Shown here: piece after piece, positions 31,214-38,024 of the stretch
Numbering within the stretch: the stretch's first letter is position 1
How the letters are laid out: the number at the start of each line of letters is the position of its first letter
NCBI RefSeq assembly: GCF_001510665.1
Contig: NZ_LMTI01000008.1
Location: 100,346-138,388 of the forward strand
Source of the DNA: Bacillus sp. FJAT-27445
GTDB lineage: Bacteria; Bacillota; Bacilli; Bacillales; Cytobacillaceae
Reading direction: 5' to 3'
Length of the DNA stretch: 38,043 bases
Notes under the pieces: model-generated
The model's input: the letters and a program-made list of their open reading frames with translations, nothing else
Told to the model about the DNA's origin: nothing
Database searches by the model: none
Program-made: the position numbers and the translations under genes

Positions 31214-32011
31214 ATGGCTGTTGATTTTCAAAAAACAGCAAGGGATGAACATCTGTTTTGGCTTCAAATATTAGGCGATCACTCAAGGTTTATTCATGAA
31301 GCGTTGGCGCCCGTCCAACAGAAGGAGATAGAAGAGTCTTCAAGGTTTATCCATGTATTTGATTCACTCCTCGCTCAGGCAAGAACAGCGAATCCGATGC
31401 AGCTGGCAACTACAGCCGAAGCCGAGGTGCTTAGGCTGCGGGAATTCAAACTGGAATTATTGCGTAAACATTTAGTCGGAAAAATAAAGGTCCACCTTTC
31501 ACCTACCTTCTTCAACCATATGGTAAATGAACTTGAAGAATACTTAAGAATTCTGGAGCACTTGAAAGCCGGCCAAGTCCCTCCCCTGTACCATGAAACG
31601 CACCACCATCTTTTATGGCTGCTGGATGCTGCCGGCCACTCCGGCGCGATATCTTCCAATTTGGACAGTGTGGAGAAGAGGTTAAAAGAGAAAAGCGATA
31701 CCTTCACGAAGCACTTTGAGCAATTCTATTTAAAAGCGGTTGAAATGGCTGGCTATTTACGGACGAATATTATGGAATTCCCGGCATTGGCAAAGTTCAA
31801 TTCCGATGCGAAACTGGAAATCGTGTTATTCCAGCAATTTTTAAAGGAAATCGAGGAACTCCGGTTAAGCAAGGAAGCACTTGGAACATTTGCCCCGCTA
31901 ATGGCGGACCACATGTTCCGGGAAGAATGTTACTATTTAATGAAACTCAGTGAAACGGCAAAACTTGAAAAGCCAAACTGTGATCCTGCAAAACCGCGCT
32001 TAAAAGAATGA
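31214..32011 (+). CDS. DUF2935-family protein (ferritin/hemerythrin-like helical bundle)
   Basis: A 265-residue all-helical soluble protein. Two repeats of a four-helix bundle can be seen: DEHLFWLQILGDHSRFIHEA near residue 11, and the second half beginning near EFPALAKFNSDAKLEIVLFQ with LMADHMFREECYYLMKL at the end. Conserved His and Glu residues (EH...H...H, HHHLLWLLD, DHM..EE) suit a metal site. DUF2935 occurs mainly in spore-forming Firmicutes; its function is unknown. GGGGGG lies 6 bases before the ATG. Its promoter must lie in the 95 bp after the terminator at 31118, unless it is read through from the hairpin leader. Confidence 0.88.
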   Translation: MAVDFQKTARDEHLFWLQILGDHSRFIHEALAPVQQKEIEESSRFIHVFDSLLAQARTANPMQLATTAEAEVLRLREFKLELLRKHLVGKIKVHLSPTFFNHMVNELEEYLRILEHLKAGQVPPLYHETHHHLLWLLDAAGHSGAISSNLDSVEKRLKEKSDTFTKHFEQFYLKAVEMAGYLRTNIMEFPALAKFNSDAKLEIVLFQQFLKEIEELRLSKEALGTFAPLMADHMFREECYYLMKLSETAKLEKPNCDPAKPRLKE

Positions 32012-32122
32012 GAGATTAAAACTTACGACTATCCGGACTGTTAATGCTGTTTTAATAAGATGGTGGCCGCAATTGCCACATGTTCACCCATCACCACGTC
32101 TACTTATTAAGAGGTGATGAGG

Positions 32123-32683
32123 ATGAGAAGATTGTTATGTCTTGTAGCTATTTTGCTTTTTGCCGGGTCGTTTTGGATTGGCGGGCCAACTCAAGTAGCG
32201 GCTTGTTCCTGCGCTGGGCCCCAGCCCGTAGAAAGCGAATTTCAGAACAAAACTGCAGTATTTTCAGGGAAAGTGCTTAAAATTGAAGACAGGAACTTCA
32301 ACCTGTTTACCCAGTCTTCAGCTGACCCGCTTACGGTTATTTTCGAAGTAAAATCGGTCTGGAAAGGCCCAAGCCAAAGCCAATTGATTGTGACTACCGC
32401 GAAAAGTTCAGCCAGCTGTGGTGCGGAATTAATTGAAGGAAATGAATATTTGGTATATGCATCCGGAAATTCGGAAGAGTTGACAACAGGTTTATGTGAC
32501 CGTACAAAACTTTTGCAAAATGCCGCGGAAGACCTGAAGATTCTCGGGTCAGGGAAAGAGCCCGAGAAAATAGTGGACCAGGAGACAGGCGGTGCGGGAA
32601 CATCGAAATGGATTTTGGGAAGCGGAATTGTATTATTGCTCGCCATCGTATTTTTTGCTTTTAAAAGGCTTCGTACAAAATAA
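32123..32683 (+). CDS. Secreted/membrane-anchored TIMP-like (netrin-fold) protein
   Basis: A 186-residue protein with a signal peptide (MRRLLCLVAILLFAGSFWIG, cut near QVAA) that leaves a cysteine as the first mature residue (CSCAGPQP). A beta-rich domain follows (VFSGKVLKIED ... VIFEVKSVWKGPSQSQLIVT, SASCGAELIEGNEYLVYA, GLCDRT), and the C-terminus is a membrane helix (WILGSGIVLLLAIVFFAF, then KRLRTK). N-terminal CxC and internal cysteines match bacterial proteins with a tissue-inhibitor-of-metalloprotease-like domain. In animals the free N-terminal Cys chelates the protease metal; whether this holds here is unknown. The start is set by GAGGTG 6 bases before ATG 32123; the frame is open from GTG 32114. 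A good terminator follows. Confidence 0.78.
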   Translation: MRRLLCLVAILLFAGSFWIGGPTQVAACSCAGPQPVESEFQNKTAVFSGKVLKIEDRNFNLFTQSSADPLTVIFEVKSVWKGPSQSQLIVTTAKSSASCGAELIEGNEYLVYASGNSEELTTGLCDRTKLLQNAAEDLKILGSGKEPEKIVDQETGGAGTSKWILGSGIVLLLAIVFFAFKRLRTK

Positions 32684-32690
32684 TCAATAA

Positions 32691-32720
32691 AAACCTTCGT
32701 GATGAGCGCGAAGGTTTTTT
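32691..32720 (+). terminator. Terminator after the TIMP-like gene
   Basis: AAACCTTCG (32691-32699) pairs with CGAAGGTTT (32709-32717), followed by TTT. It is also usable by the convergent GNAT gene ending at 32736. Confidence 0.88.
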
Positions 32721-32735
32721 CGTTGTTTGGAGATG

Positions 32736-33308
32736 TTATAGATCTAAATACCAGATAAGTTGAACTTCATCTTTAACTACTGGATCTTTGTTGTAAGCAT
32801 ATTCGTCTATTTTTCCTAATACCGCGCCATGTTTTTGATAGAATTTACACGCTGGGACATTATTATTTTGACATTCTATTTTCATTTGGATATATCCATT
32901 TGATTTGGACCATTCAACTGCCATGTTAAACAGTTGTGTACCGATCCCCTGTTGCTTATATTGATCATCTACCCTTATATCCCATAGCACAGCAAGATCC
33001 TCCCTGCCATCAAGCATTTGGACATCCTTTGTTTTTGAAGCAACCGTCACAGCTCCAACAGGCAGTTCATTATCAAATGCCATGAAGAATGCCCAATTTG
33101 TTATGTCAAATTCATTTGTAAAATGTGTTGCTTTCTCATATGCTCCTAAATCTTTTATGTATCCTTCAACCGGAGTTTCTTTTAGCAACATCCCACCCAA
33201 ACCATTTTCTATCTTTTCCAAGCTGAACATACTCTTTACATGAACAAGCATTGGAATCCTATCATATTTTTCAAAATATGATTCATCTATCTCCTTATAT
33301 GTAATCAT
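32736..33308 (-). CDS. GNAT acetyltransferase, streptothricin-acetyltransferase-like
   Basis: A 190-residue GNAT enzyme that uses acetyl-CoA. Core motifs are AVLWDIRVDDQYKQQGIGTQ (the V..(Y)R..GIG acetyl-CoA loop) near residue 105, then LFNMAVEWSKSNG and ECQNNNVPACKFYQKHGAVL. The last part and the N-terminal region resemble Bacillus SatA-type streptothricin acetyltransferases, which give resistance by lysine acetylation of the drug, but I cannot assign the substrate with certainty. GAGGTG lies 6-7 bases before the ATG. It stands alone. Confidence 0.8.
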   Translation of the reverse strand: MITYKEIDESYFEKYDRIPMLVHVKSMFSLEKIENGLGGMLLKETPVEGYIKDLGAYEKATHFTNEFDITNWAFFMAFDNELPVGAVTVASKTKDVQMLDGREDLAVLWDIRVDDQYKQQGIGTQLFNMAVEWSKSNGYIQMKIECQNNNVPACKFYQKHGAVLGKIDEYAYNKDPVVKDEVQLIWYLDL

Positions 33309-33657
33309 TTTTTCACCTCAACTTTAATTTAGTTCATTCATCCTGCCTCAATTTCAGCTTGCCGTTTTTCCGAAAATAGTTCTTCATGCTCGCTCATGTG
33401 AAGGTTCCAAGGACAAGGACAGTCGATTTACATTGTTTCATCAGACATACTCCTTTTTGTTTTACCTAGTTCTCCCGGAAGAGCGCAGGCCATGTGACCC
33501 TGGTCCTGTTTTTGGATGCGATGGCCCTTTGAATCATTGATCTCCATCCCAAAATTGTATAAATGGTTAATCTACCTACTTGCTTCTCCATGTTTGTCTC
33601 TATCAATCTCTATAGGTTTTACATACTGTGTAACATGACTATAAAGGCGGTGAATTT
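33309..33657. other. Intergenic region before the YjcZ-like gene
   Basis: About 350 bp without a sure gene. It holds a short minus-strand frame with an internal stop (listed separately) and the promoter region of the YjcZ-like gene. Nothing else is recognised. Confidence 0.4.
33338..33448 (-). pseudogene. Possible small gene broken by a stop codon
   Basis: On the minus strand a frame begins ATG at 33448 (MSDETM), meets TAA at 33430-33428, and continues without shift as IDCPCPWNLH and MSEHEELFSEKRQAEIEAG to TGA at 33338. The second part is strongly coding-like (Glu/Lys/Gln-rich). AAAGGAG lies upstream, but is spaced for a different ATG (33440) in another frame. It could be a small Bacillus protein gene with a nonsense mutation. 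No family is recognised. Confidence 0.25.
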
Positions 33658-33759
33658 ATGGGCTACCAAGGTGGCGGTGGGCATGGCATGAGCTTTGCTT
33701 TGATTGTTGTGCTTTTCATCCTTCTAATAATTATTGGTGCATCCTTCATGGGGTACTAA
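33658..33759 (+). CDS. YjcZ-family small sporulation protein
   Basis: A 33-residue protein: a short glycine-rich start (MGYQGGGGHGMS) followed by one hydrophobic helix (FALIVVLFILLIIIGASF) and MGY. This is the hallmark of YjcZ-type proteins, tiny single-helix proteins often made late in sporulation and found in spores; their exact role is not known. AAGGCGGTG precedes the ATG by about 6 bases, and a clean terminator follows 21 bases after the stop. The sporulation role is inferred from the family. Confidence 0.87.
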   Translation: MGYQGGGGHGMSFALIVVLFILLIIIGASFMGY

Positions 33760-33780
33760 TATTCCAATTAGTACTTTGTA

Positions 33781-33812
33781 GAAGCGTGGGTTCTTCACGC
33801 TTCTTTTCATTT
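33781..33812 (+). terminator. Terminator after the YjcZ-like gene
   Basis: GAAGCGTG (33781-33788) pairs perfectly with CACGCTTC (33796-33803), followed by TTTTCATTTTTT. Confidence 0.88.
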
Positions 33813-33903
33813 TTTGGATCACCCCTCCTTCTCTCTGGCACGTTTCAACAAAAAAAGGGAAATTCGAAACTTTGTAGTATTTTTAATAAGAGGAGGGATT
33901 CAT

Positions 33904-34368
33904 TTGAATGCAAGTATGGAAGAAAAATTTACTCTAGCGGAATTTCACAGGAAGCAGGCCATCCATTTATTCAATAAGGTATGGGACTATATGGAAAAGT
34001 CTAATCGGACCCCGAATGAGGAAGATCTAATGATACATATGGCCCATAGCTCAAGGTATCATTGGGGACAAGTGGGTACACCTGTGAACCACTCCAGGGG
34101 TGAATGGCAAATCTCCCGAGTTTATTGCGTGCTAGGCCGCAGTGAGCCAGCTTTATTTCATGCAAAGAGAAACCTGGAGATTGTTCTGGAAAATGGCATA
34201 AGGGACTTCGATCTCGCCTATGCCTACGAGGCTTTAGCCCGCGCATACAAAGTGGAAGGCAACGTTCCTGAATTAGAAAAATATACGCATCTAGCACTTC
34301 ATTCTGCAAATCAGATCATTAAAGAAGAAGATAAAAATCTTTTGCTAAGCGACCTTAAATCTCTTTAA
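33904..34368 (+). CDS. Conserved protein with TPR-like helices, function unknown
   Basis: A 154-residue soluble helical protein. The middle (RYHWGQVGTPVNHSRGEWQI, then SRVYCVLGRSEPALFHAKRN) and the following repeat FDLAYAYEALARAYKVEGNV look like tetratricopeptide-type helix pairs (A.....A..YA..AL.RAY). The HWGQVGTP.N..RGEWQISRVY motif is distinctive; I know no function for it. The frame is open from 33814, inside a terminator, but GGAGGG 6 bases before TTG at 33904 gives the real start. It is a single-gene unit. A hairpin follows at 34381-34409 but has no T tail. Confidence 0.7.
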   Translation: MNASMEEKFTLAEFHRKQAIHLFNKVWDYMEKSNRTPNEEDLMIHMAHSSRYHWGQVGTPVNHSRGEWQISRVYCVLGRSEPALFHAKRNLEIVLENGIRDFDLAYAYEALARAYKVEGNVPELEKYTHLALHSANQIIKEEDKNLLLSDLKSL

Positions 34369-34449
34369 TTATTTTTATTTTAGCACCTTCAGTTAAACTG
34401 GAGGTGCTAAGCCTATTCAGGTATGTTCTTCATCTTACCCTTCATGAAT

Positions 34450-34851
34450 CTATCTTTTAATTCTATGCATGACGAATTGCGATTTGCTCTGCCTGAATTT
34501 GTTTTTTTCATAAAAAGGGATTAAGTGCCGATCGCAAAACAAGCTAATGACATCGATATGGGTAAGGTCGTCCAACAGCCTAGATACAAGCTGTGTTCCG
34601 ATTCCGTCCCGTTGATGGGATGTTTGAACCACAACGTCTTCAATATACGCTCTGAATTTCCCATCCGTGACAGCCCGGGCAAAACCAACGAGAGTTTCTC
34701 CGTCCCAGGCACCAACGGATTGCCCATTCGCCAGCATCAAATCAATATCGTGCTCTTCCCTCTCCGGCCACCATCCGGCATCCTTATATAACCGCATCAC
34801 TTCCGCTGCCTTTATCGGTCTATCCGAGTAAGTTAAAATTTGGACACTCAT
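34450..34851 (-). CDS. GNAT family N-acetyltransferase
   Basis: A 133-residue small GNAT enzyme. SVGAWDGETLVGFARAVTDG, YIEDVVVQTSHQRDGIGTQL (with the Q..GIG acetyl-CoA binding loop) and FYEKNKFRQSKSQFV are the standard motifs A and B. The substrate is unknown. GAGG lies 8 bases before the ATG. Upstream of it on the minus strand lies the second 52-bp hairpin array, which therefore forms its leader if transcription begins beyond it. Confidence 0.87.
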   Translation of the reverse strand: MSVQILTYSDRPIKAAEVMRLYKDAGWWPEREEHDIDLMLANGQSVGAWDGETLVGFARAVTDGKFRAYIEDVVVQTSHQRDGIGTQLVSRLLDDLTHIDVISLFCDRHLIPFYEKNKFRQSKSQFVMHRIKR

Positions 34852-35168
34852 CTGGTTTTCCTCATTTGCTAGTTTGATAAATAAACTTCTATCAAGACTT
34901 TTTCACCTTTTACAATTTTAAAAAACGGTCTTGGGAACCCGTGTCAAGACCGTTTCATTCCTTAAAATCTTCCAAAACGGTCTTGAAAACCTGCATCAAG
35001 ACCGTTTCACTCCTTAAATTCTTCCAAAACGGTCTTGAGAACCTGTGTCAAGACCGTTTCACTCCTTGAAATCTCCAAAACAGTCCTGAGAACCTGCATC
35101 AAGACCGTTTCACTTCTTAAATCTATCGAAATGGTCTTGAGGACAGGGCTTACACTTTTAAACTTCTG
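34852..35168. other. Intergenic region dominated by hairpin array 2
   Basis: No gene is present. The region holds four complete 52-bp hairpin units with partial units at both ends. The first partial unit (about 34890-34920) lacks its left arm and the last (35129-35139) lacks its right arm. No clear promoter was found in front of the array on either strand. Confidence 0.7.
34922..35140 (+). repeat. 52-bp tandem hairpin array 2
   Basis: Left arms AAACGGTCTTG start at 34923, 34975, 35027 and, with two changes, 35078. Right arms CAAGACCGTTT start at 34945, 34997, 35049 and 35100. A fifth left arm (AAATGGTCTTG) is at 35129. The spacing is 52, 52, 51 and 51 bp. The 11-bp stems of the first three are perfect. 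Linkers (TCACTCCTTAAATTCTTCC type) are conserved, so these are whole-unit repeats. Confidence 0.93.
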
Positions 35169-35198
35169 AAAAAACAAGAAGTGAATGAAAACTCACTT
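35169..35198 (-). terminator. Probable terminator of the NTF2-like gene
   Basis: On the minus strand AAGTGA (35198-35193) pairs with TCACTT (35184-35179) around an 8-base loop, followed by CTTGTTTTTT. It lies 13 bases after the stop of the gene ending at 35211. Confidence 0.6.
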
Positions 35199-35210
35199 TT
35201 TAAAAGAGCT

Positions 35211-35576
35211 TCAGTTGGTGCTTAGGTGCTCGTGAATCATTTTCCACTCACCATTGGCATCTTTCACGAAAACGTTGGTTGCCCGGCCGCTTCCGGAAAC
35301 AAAGCTTCCATTGTAGTAGCCTTCGTAGTGGTATCGGTAAATGCACGTGGAAGTGTTGGCATCTACCGCAAGCCAGTTGATGTCGGAGGCGGAATATTCT
35401 TCGTCCTTGATTAGATTCCATGAATTCTCGAAGTAGTTTTTAATTTCATCCCTCGATGTGCAGGATTTATCCGAGAACCAGTACACCGCTCCTGGATGCA
35501 GAAGTTTTTCTACCTGGCCGAAGTCGTGTGTATTTGTTGCCCGGATATATTTCTCCAATGCTTGTTTGTGGTCCAT
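35211..35576 (-). CDS. NTF2-like (SnoaL-type) protein
   Basis: A 121-residue protein with the cone-shaped NTF2-like fold: helical start (HKQALEKYIRATNTHDFGQV), then LLHPGAVYWFSDKSCTSRDE, IKNYFENSWNLIKDE, and a beta-sheet ending in WKMIHEHLSTN. The final W+M.HEH.S segment is typical of ketosteroid-isomerase-like SnoaL/YybH proteins. The role is unknown. GGGGGAG lies 6 bases before the ATG at 35576; an ATG two codons upstream overlaps the ribosome-binding site and is less likely. It stands alone. Confidence 0.83.
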   Translation of the reverse strand: MDHKQALEKYIRATNTHDFGQVEKLLHPGAVYWFSDKSCTSRDEIKNYFENSWNLIKDEEYSASDINWLAVDANTSTCIYRYHYEGYYNGSFVSGSGRATNVFVKDANGEWKMIHEHLSTN

Positions 35577-35692
35577 TGGCATCTCCCCCTCATGGTTTTT
35601 ACTTTATAGAATAAACCGTTCCTCTTTTCTTTGAGGAATTTTTTGTTAATCCTATATAAACATATGGAGAAGCGATTTTCCACAATATTATT

Positions 35693-36007
35693 TTAAGAAA
35701 TGAGCTTTAATCCGATAGCGGAGCCCAATACCATCGATATGCACACAATCCTCTTCCAGTCCTTTGATTCGCCGTATAGGAACATACCGATAAGAGCCCC
35801 GCCGGATGCACCAATGCCTGTCCAAATGGCATATGCTGTTCCCATCGGCAAAGTTTTCATCGCATAGGACAAAAAGAGGAAGCTGGCTCCGAACCCACCG
35901 ACAAGCAGGGCAACCGATTGCCAGTTCCGTTTTTGATGAAGCCGATTGATCATCGCAACTCCAAACATCTCAAAAAGGCCTGCAAAAACCAAAGAAATCC
36001 ATGCCAT
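35693..36007 (-). CDS. ykkD: SMR-family guanidinium exporter subunit (YkkD)
   Basis: A 104-residue small multidrug-resistance protein with four membrane helices. The first helix has the essential glutamate (AWISLVFAGLFEMFGVAMIN, Glu13), and PMGTAYAIWTGIGASGGALI is the family core. It is the second subunit of a paired SMR. The ATG overlaps the stop of ykkC by one base (TAATG), so translation is coupled. The guanidine-I riboswitch upstream shows that the pair exports guanidinium, probably as a YkkC/YkkD heterodimer exchanging it for protons. Confidence 0.92.
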   Translation of the reverse strand: MAWISLVFAGLFEMFGVAMINRLHQKRNWQSVALLVGGFGASFLFLSYAMKTLPMGTAYAIWTGIGASGGALIGMFLYGESKDWKRIVCISMVLGSAIGLKLIS

Positions 36008-36348
36008 TACGATTCCGCCCCCTCTCTCCCGCTGTCACTTGTGACTAATTTCAATCCGACAACTCCTGCGAGTAAAACTGCTATCAAAACAATTTTTGCT
36101 GCCTTAAATGGTTCGCCAAAGAAAACTATATCCGCGAATACCGTTCCCGCAGTTCCGAGGCCGACAAAAACAGCATAAACCGTTCCTACCGGAAGCTTCC
36201 GGCTAGCCACAATCATTAAGTAAAAGCTAATAGCGATCGCCACAATGGTTCCCGCCCATTCCACGATTCCATCCGCGTGTTTCAATCCAATTACCCAAGC
36301 TACCTCGAAAATCGCAGCTATAAAAACTTTCATCCAGTTAGCATTCAT
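36007..36348 (-). CDS. ykkC: SMR-family guanidinium exporter subunit (YkkC)
   Basis: A 113-residue SMR protein with four helices. The conserved glutamate lies in the first helix ([20 protein letters not shown], Glu15). [20 protein letters not shown] is the substrate-binding core. The frame is open to 36486, but the upstream part is the riboswitch; GAAGGTGAG just before the ATG at 36348 sets the start. The tail ([12 protein letters not shown]) is longer than in many SMR proteins. It is the first gene of the ykkCD pair and is directly controlled by the guanidine-I riboswitch. Confidence 0.93.
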   Translation of the reverse strand: MNANWMKVFIAAIFEVAWVIGLKHADGIVEWAGTIVAIAISFYLMIVASRKLPVGTVYAVFVGLGTAGTVFADIVFFGEPFKAAKIVLIAVLLAGVVGLKLVTSDSGREGAES

Positions 36349-36375
36349 GTTTCTCACCTTCCGTATGTTATTTTC

Positions 36376-36508
36376 CCAAAAAAACAAAAAAAAAGCCGAA
36401 AGATGACTGTAAACAGTATCTCCCAGGCTTTTATCCCTCCGTGGCACAGCATTGGCTGTGAGTTTTCTCTCGGACCAGGCTAACATGGTTGTTACGGAAC
36501 CCTAGAAA
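36376..36508 (-). promoter_or_regulatory. Guanidine-I (ykkC) riboswitch with terminator
   Basis: Read on the minus strand the leader has the conserved ykkC-I pieces in order: CTAGGGTTCCG, TGGTCCGAGAG, a variable stem (CTCACAGCCAATGCTGTG), and CACGGAGGGATAAAAGCC followed by GGGAGA. A terminator stem (GCC...GGC with ACTGT/ACAGT inside) and a run of nine Ts follow at 36403-36385. Guanidine binding should prevent termination and turn on ykkCD. The gene pair and the riboswitch class agree. Confidence 0.94.
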
Positions 36509-36531
36509 ACATTTTTATGCAATTAGTTTTT

Positions 36532-36559
36532 ATTATACATATATATCAATTTTACACAA
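36532..36559 (-). promoter_or_regulatory. Promoter of the ykkCD riboswitch transcript
   Basis: On the minus strand -35 TTGTGT (36559-36554) and a perfect -10 TATAAT (36537-36532) are separated by 16 bp, about 25 bp upstream of the riboswitch. Confidence 0.65.
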
Positions 36560-36703
36560 GGAAAAAATGAATGAAGTTGCGGGCATCTTTGGATTGTTTA
36601 TTTTCATTCAAAATTTTAGCAAACCTCTTGACCTTAAAGTTACTTTAACCTTTACAATTGAAGTTGGAAGACGTTACCGATATACATAAAAGGGGATGGA
36701 GAG

Positions 36704-37522
36704 ATGGTTTTTAGATGGGATGGCGGGTTTATTATGGTCTCATGGGACCGTTTTGAAGATGGCGTTAACTGGTATAGCAAACATATGAGGTGGAAGTGTC
36801 TGGACCAGGTCGTGACCCCTGTTGGAAAAAAGGCTTTTTTTAAAATGCCGCGGCTTGGGGTTGTGACGCTTAAATCCTTTGAAGCTGATTTTGAACATTT
36901 TCAATCGGAAAGTTCTTTTGAAGGCCATACAAGAGTTGGTTTCGAAGTCGTTAATCTGAAGGAAACCCTCGCTTATTTTGAGAGGGAAGGAATTAAGATC
37001 TCTGAAGTGACTGAATTGCCAACTGGGCAGCTGAGTTTTGATATTTACGGCTTTGAGAACGCCAGGATTACCGCTGTACACAATCCGGATTTGGAGGGCC
37101 AATTTCCTGAAGCTAGGATTACAGGTTTCAGTGACGTAAATGTGAGGATTGGGGTAAGGGATGTAAACCAATCGGCGGCTTGGTATCAAGAGAACCTCGG
37201 GTTGAAATTAGTAAAACAATACGATCAGGATTATGCGCACCTGCAGGTGGAGGATGCCTATGATTGGATACAGCTTTCTGAAGTTTTTTACGATAATATT
37301 TGGTTGGAAAGACTCGAGGATGCCTCTTTTGAAAAAGGCAATCCTTCTGTGAGGAACTACTTTGATATCCGGCCGGAATTATTTTATGAAACCTATAACC
37401 AGCTGAAGTCAAAGGGGCTGGAACCATCCGAAATCGCGGGTAATCCTACTGCAGGCTGGGCTGGCTTCCACTTTTTTGATTTGGACGGGAATCGCATCAA
37501 TGTTTGGTCGTACGCTGTGTAA
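36704..37522 (+). CDS. Two-domain VOC-family protein
   Basis: A 272-residue protein made of two VOC modules in tandem (about residues 10-130 and 140-270). The second reads NVRIGVRDVNQSAAWYQENL, then HLQVEDAYDWIQLSE and GFHFFDLDGNRINVWSY, the usual beta-alpha-beta pattern ending in D.dGN.i.v. The first (VSWDRFEDGVNWYSKHMRWK, then GVVTLKSF) is more diverged. It belongs to the glyoxalase/dioxygenase superfamily; the substrate is unknown. The ATG has AGGGG 8 bases upstream. A MerR-type gene starts 28 bp downstream, so both are probably one transcript. Confidence 0.8.
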   Translation: MVFRWDGGFIMVSWDRFEDGVNWYSKHMRWKCLDQVVTPVGKKAFFKMPRLGVVTLKSFEADFEHFQSESSFEGHTRVGFEVVNLKETLAYFEREGIKISEVTELPTGQLSFDIYGFENARITAVHNPDLEGQFPEARITGFSDVNVRIGVRDVNQSAAWYQENLGLKLVKQYDQDYAHLQVEDAYDWIQLSEVFYDNIWLERLEDASFEKGNPSVRNYFDIRPELFYETYNQLKSKGLEPSEIAGNPTAGWAGFHFFDLDGNRINVWSYAV

Positions 37523-37550
37523 AACATAAAAGAGGTGAAAAGGTTTGGCA

Positions 37551-38024
37551 ATGACAATACAGAAATTTTCCGAACGGACCGGCCTTTCACCGAGCACGTT
37601 ACGGTTCTATGACCAAAAAAAATTACTTGAGCCTACCGGGCGGCTGGAAAATGGATACCGGGTTTACTCAGAGGAACAGGTCCAACATGCACAAATGATT
37701 CACTCCCTTCGCCTGGCAGACATCAGTATACCGGATATTCATGTATATTTGCATGCTGACGAGGAAAAAAGGCGGCAGATACTCTCTAGCTGGAGGCGTG
37801 AAGTGGATGCGAAGCTATCTTCCTTAAAAATCGCAAAGCAGTACCTTAATGGTATGAATGCGAAGGAACAGCATATGCATCTGATTAAATGGGACGAGCG
37901 GCCGACTTTCATTTGGTTTCGGCATACAGTTCCAAGAAAAATGAATCCCTTTCAGTCTGCCATGATTTCGGATATGGGCAAAATAAAAACCACCCGTAGA
38001 ACGGGTGGTTTTCTCTGCGGCTGA
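37551..38024 (+). CDS. MerR-family regulator, probably truncated at its C-terminus
   Basis: The N-terminus is a clear MerR winged helix (MTIQKFSERTGLSPSTLRFY, then LLEPTGRLENGYRVYSEEQV) followed by a dimerisation helix (residues 75-105) and the start of an effector domain (HLIKWDERPTFIWFRHTVPR). The frame then passes through a perfect terminator hairpin (37987-38013), which encodes KTTRRTGGF, and stops at 38022. A natural gene would not read through its terminator, and related regulators with a GyrI-like effector domain are longer. I therefore think the original 3' end was lost by a deletion or frameshift. A TTG at 37545 is an alternative start. It may regulate the VOC gene upstream. Confidence 0.75.
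   Translation: MTIQKFSERTGLSPSTLRFYDQKKLLEPTGRLENGYRVYSEEQVQHAQMIHSLRLADISIPDIHVYLHADEEKRRQILSSWRREVDAKLSSLKIAKQYLNGMNAKEQHMHLIKWDERPTFIWFRHTVPRKMNPFQSAMISDMGKIKTTRRTGGFLCG
37987..38016 (+). terminator. Terminator hairpin inside the MerR frame
   Basis: AAAACCACCCGT (37987-37998) pairs perfectly with ACGGGTGGTTTT (38002-38013) around AGA, followed by CTC and a short pyrimidine tract. It is bidirectional in form. Confidence 0.75.

Noticed and set aside
32012-32113. The GTGGC...GCCAC hairpin before the TIMP-like gene as a terminator for the DUF2935 gene
   Set aside because: The stem is only five pairs and is not followed by Ts.
34381-34409. The TAGCACCTTCAG/CTGGAGGTGCTA hairpin as a terminator
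   Set aside because: The stem is good, but neither strand has a T run after it, so termination is not supported.
30967-35140. The regularly spaced repeats as CRISPR arrays
   Set aside because: The segments between the hairpins are as conserved as the hairpins, so there are no unique spacers. The unit is one 52-bp repeat, and no cas gene is present.
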